A DNA stretch of 7,600 nt from Halobacteriovoraceae bacterium (GTDB lineage Bacteria; Bdellovibrionota; Bacteriovoracia; Bacteriovoracales; Bacteriovoracaceae). Numbering within the stretch: position 1 is the first letter of the stretch; every line of letters starts with the position of its first letter. The position numbers and the translations under genes were made by a program. This document shows positions 7,387 to 7,600 of the stretch, in pieces. The DNA lies in assembly GCA_018663815.1 (NCBI GenBank), contig JABJPQ010000521.1, forward strand, positions 1-7,600, in the 5' to 3' direction. The notes below the pieces were generated by a model, which had not been told where the DNA came from, did not search any database, and saw only the letters and a list, made by a program, of their open reading frames with translations.

Positions 7387-7418
7387 TTTTATGTATACCA
7401 ATTATTTAGATTTTTCTT

Positions 7419-7448
7419 AATATATCTTAATAATTAAAACGGTTACAA
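7419..7448 (-). promoter_or_regulatory. Candidate sigma-70-like promoter of the ClC gene
   Basis: On the minus strand TTGTAA (7443-7448, 4/6 match) and TATATT (7419-7424, 5/6 match) are separated by 18 nt. Transcription would begin near 7412, giving about 25 nt of leader to the ATG at 7386. This is the best-formed promoter pair I found in the window, though the region is AT-rich. Confidence 0.45.
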
Positions 7449-7483
7449 TTAATTTCGATTTAATGAATTCTTTACAATGACAA

Positions 7484-7530
7484 ATGCTAAGGCTTTTGCC
7501 ATATTTTTAGCATGGATAAAATGGCCTTAG
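7484..7530. other. Two overlapping, mutually exclusive hairpins
   Basis: Hairpin A pairs ATGCTAA (7484-7490) with TTAGCAT (7507-7513), and GGC-TTTT-GCC (7491-7500) can fold inside it. Hairpin B pairs CTAAGGC (7487-7493) with GCCTTAG (7524-7530). It continues with TTTT (7494-7497) to AAAA (7518-7521), a G-U pair, and CCAT (7499-7502) to ATGG (7512-7515), closed by a 9-nt loop, for about 16 pairs in all. The two share strands and cannot form together. Neither is followed by a T tract on either strand, so they are not simple terminators. Both cover the ATG at 7512. Confidence 0.6.
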
Positions 7531-7600
7531 ATAATGAGCTGAAAGGCTCGCGAATTTCCCTTAAAAAACATGACAAAATATCAATGAAGAACAAACAAAA
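7512..7600 (+). CDS. Possible 5' end of a divergent gene, cut by window
   Basis: From ATG at 7512 the frame stays open for 29 codons to the window edge and reads as a lysine-rich, hydrophilic start (MDKMALDNELKGSRISLKK and onward). A stop at 7488 bounds it upstream. A second in-frame ATG lies at 7521, with GGAT a few bases before it as a poor ribosome site. No good ribosome site precedes 7512. The opposite strand is also open for 37 codons here, so an open frame alone is weak evidence. I recognise no family. Confidence 0.3.
   Translation, partial: MDKMALDNELKGSRISLKKHDKISMKNKQ

Noticed and set aside
7487..7600. Minus-strand frame open for 37 codons from the right edge to a TAG
   Set aside because: It has no start in view. 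It could be the tail of an upstream gene but reads as a low-information hydrophobic stretch through the hairpin region. It is not supportable without sequence beyond 7600.

Overview
The window is AT-rich bacterial chromosome with ordinary gene density. It shows no phage, transposon, CRISPR, tRNA or rRNA signature. The sequence features are an arginine-catabolism gene pair, a large Gly/Ser-tailed lipoprotein with no recognisable family, a small secreted Cys-containing orphan and a CBS-domain ClC transporter, in mostly single-gene units. Together with the low GC, this would fit a Gram-negative such as a Bacteriovorax-like member of the Bdellovibrionota. That assignment is an inference from style and content, not a marker-gene identification.

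Left end (1-2239, minus strand): a class III PLP aminotransferase is followed after a single base by astA (arginine N-succinyltransferase), which runs off the left edge. The aminotransferase-then-astA order is that of the enterobacterial astCADBE operon, so this is probably the start of an arginine/ornithine succinyltransferase (AST) catabolic operon. The rest (astD, astB, astE) would lie beyond position 1. The aminotransferase does not carry the usual AstC/ArgD active-site lysine context and looks like a member of a different class III subgroup in the AstC position.

Middle (2240-5100): a 288-bp divergent intergenic region holds a candidate promoter for the ast-like operon, two small dyads and an exact tandem 9-bp repeat. 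It separates the operon from a plus-strand gene for an 829-residue lipoprotein of unknown function with recurring Trp/Cys-pair segments. A strong GC hairpin lies between this gene and the converging minus-strand gene and probably terminates transcription in both directions.

Right part (5088-7600): on the minus strand lie a ClC-type chloride transporter with two C-terminal CBS domains and, 100 bp downstream of it, a small secreted four-cysteine protein of unknown function. The transporter has its own plausible promoter, which favours an ATG start 15 bases inside the longest open frame. The last 100 bases hold two overlapping, mutually exclusive hairpins and an open frame that may be the start of a divergent plus-strand gene.

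No convincing new multi-gene system is visible. The items most worth a second look are the aminotransferase subgroup, the lipoprotein repeats, and the competing hairpins at the right end.
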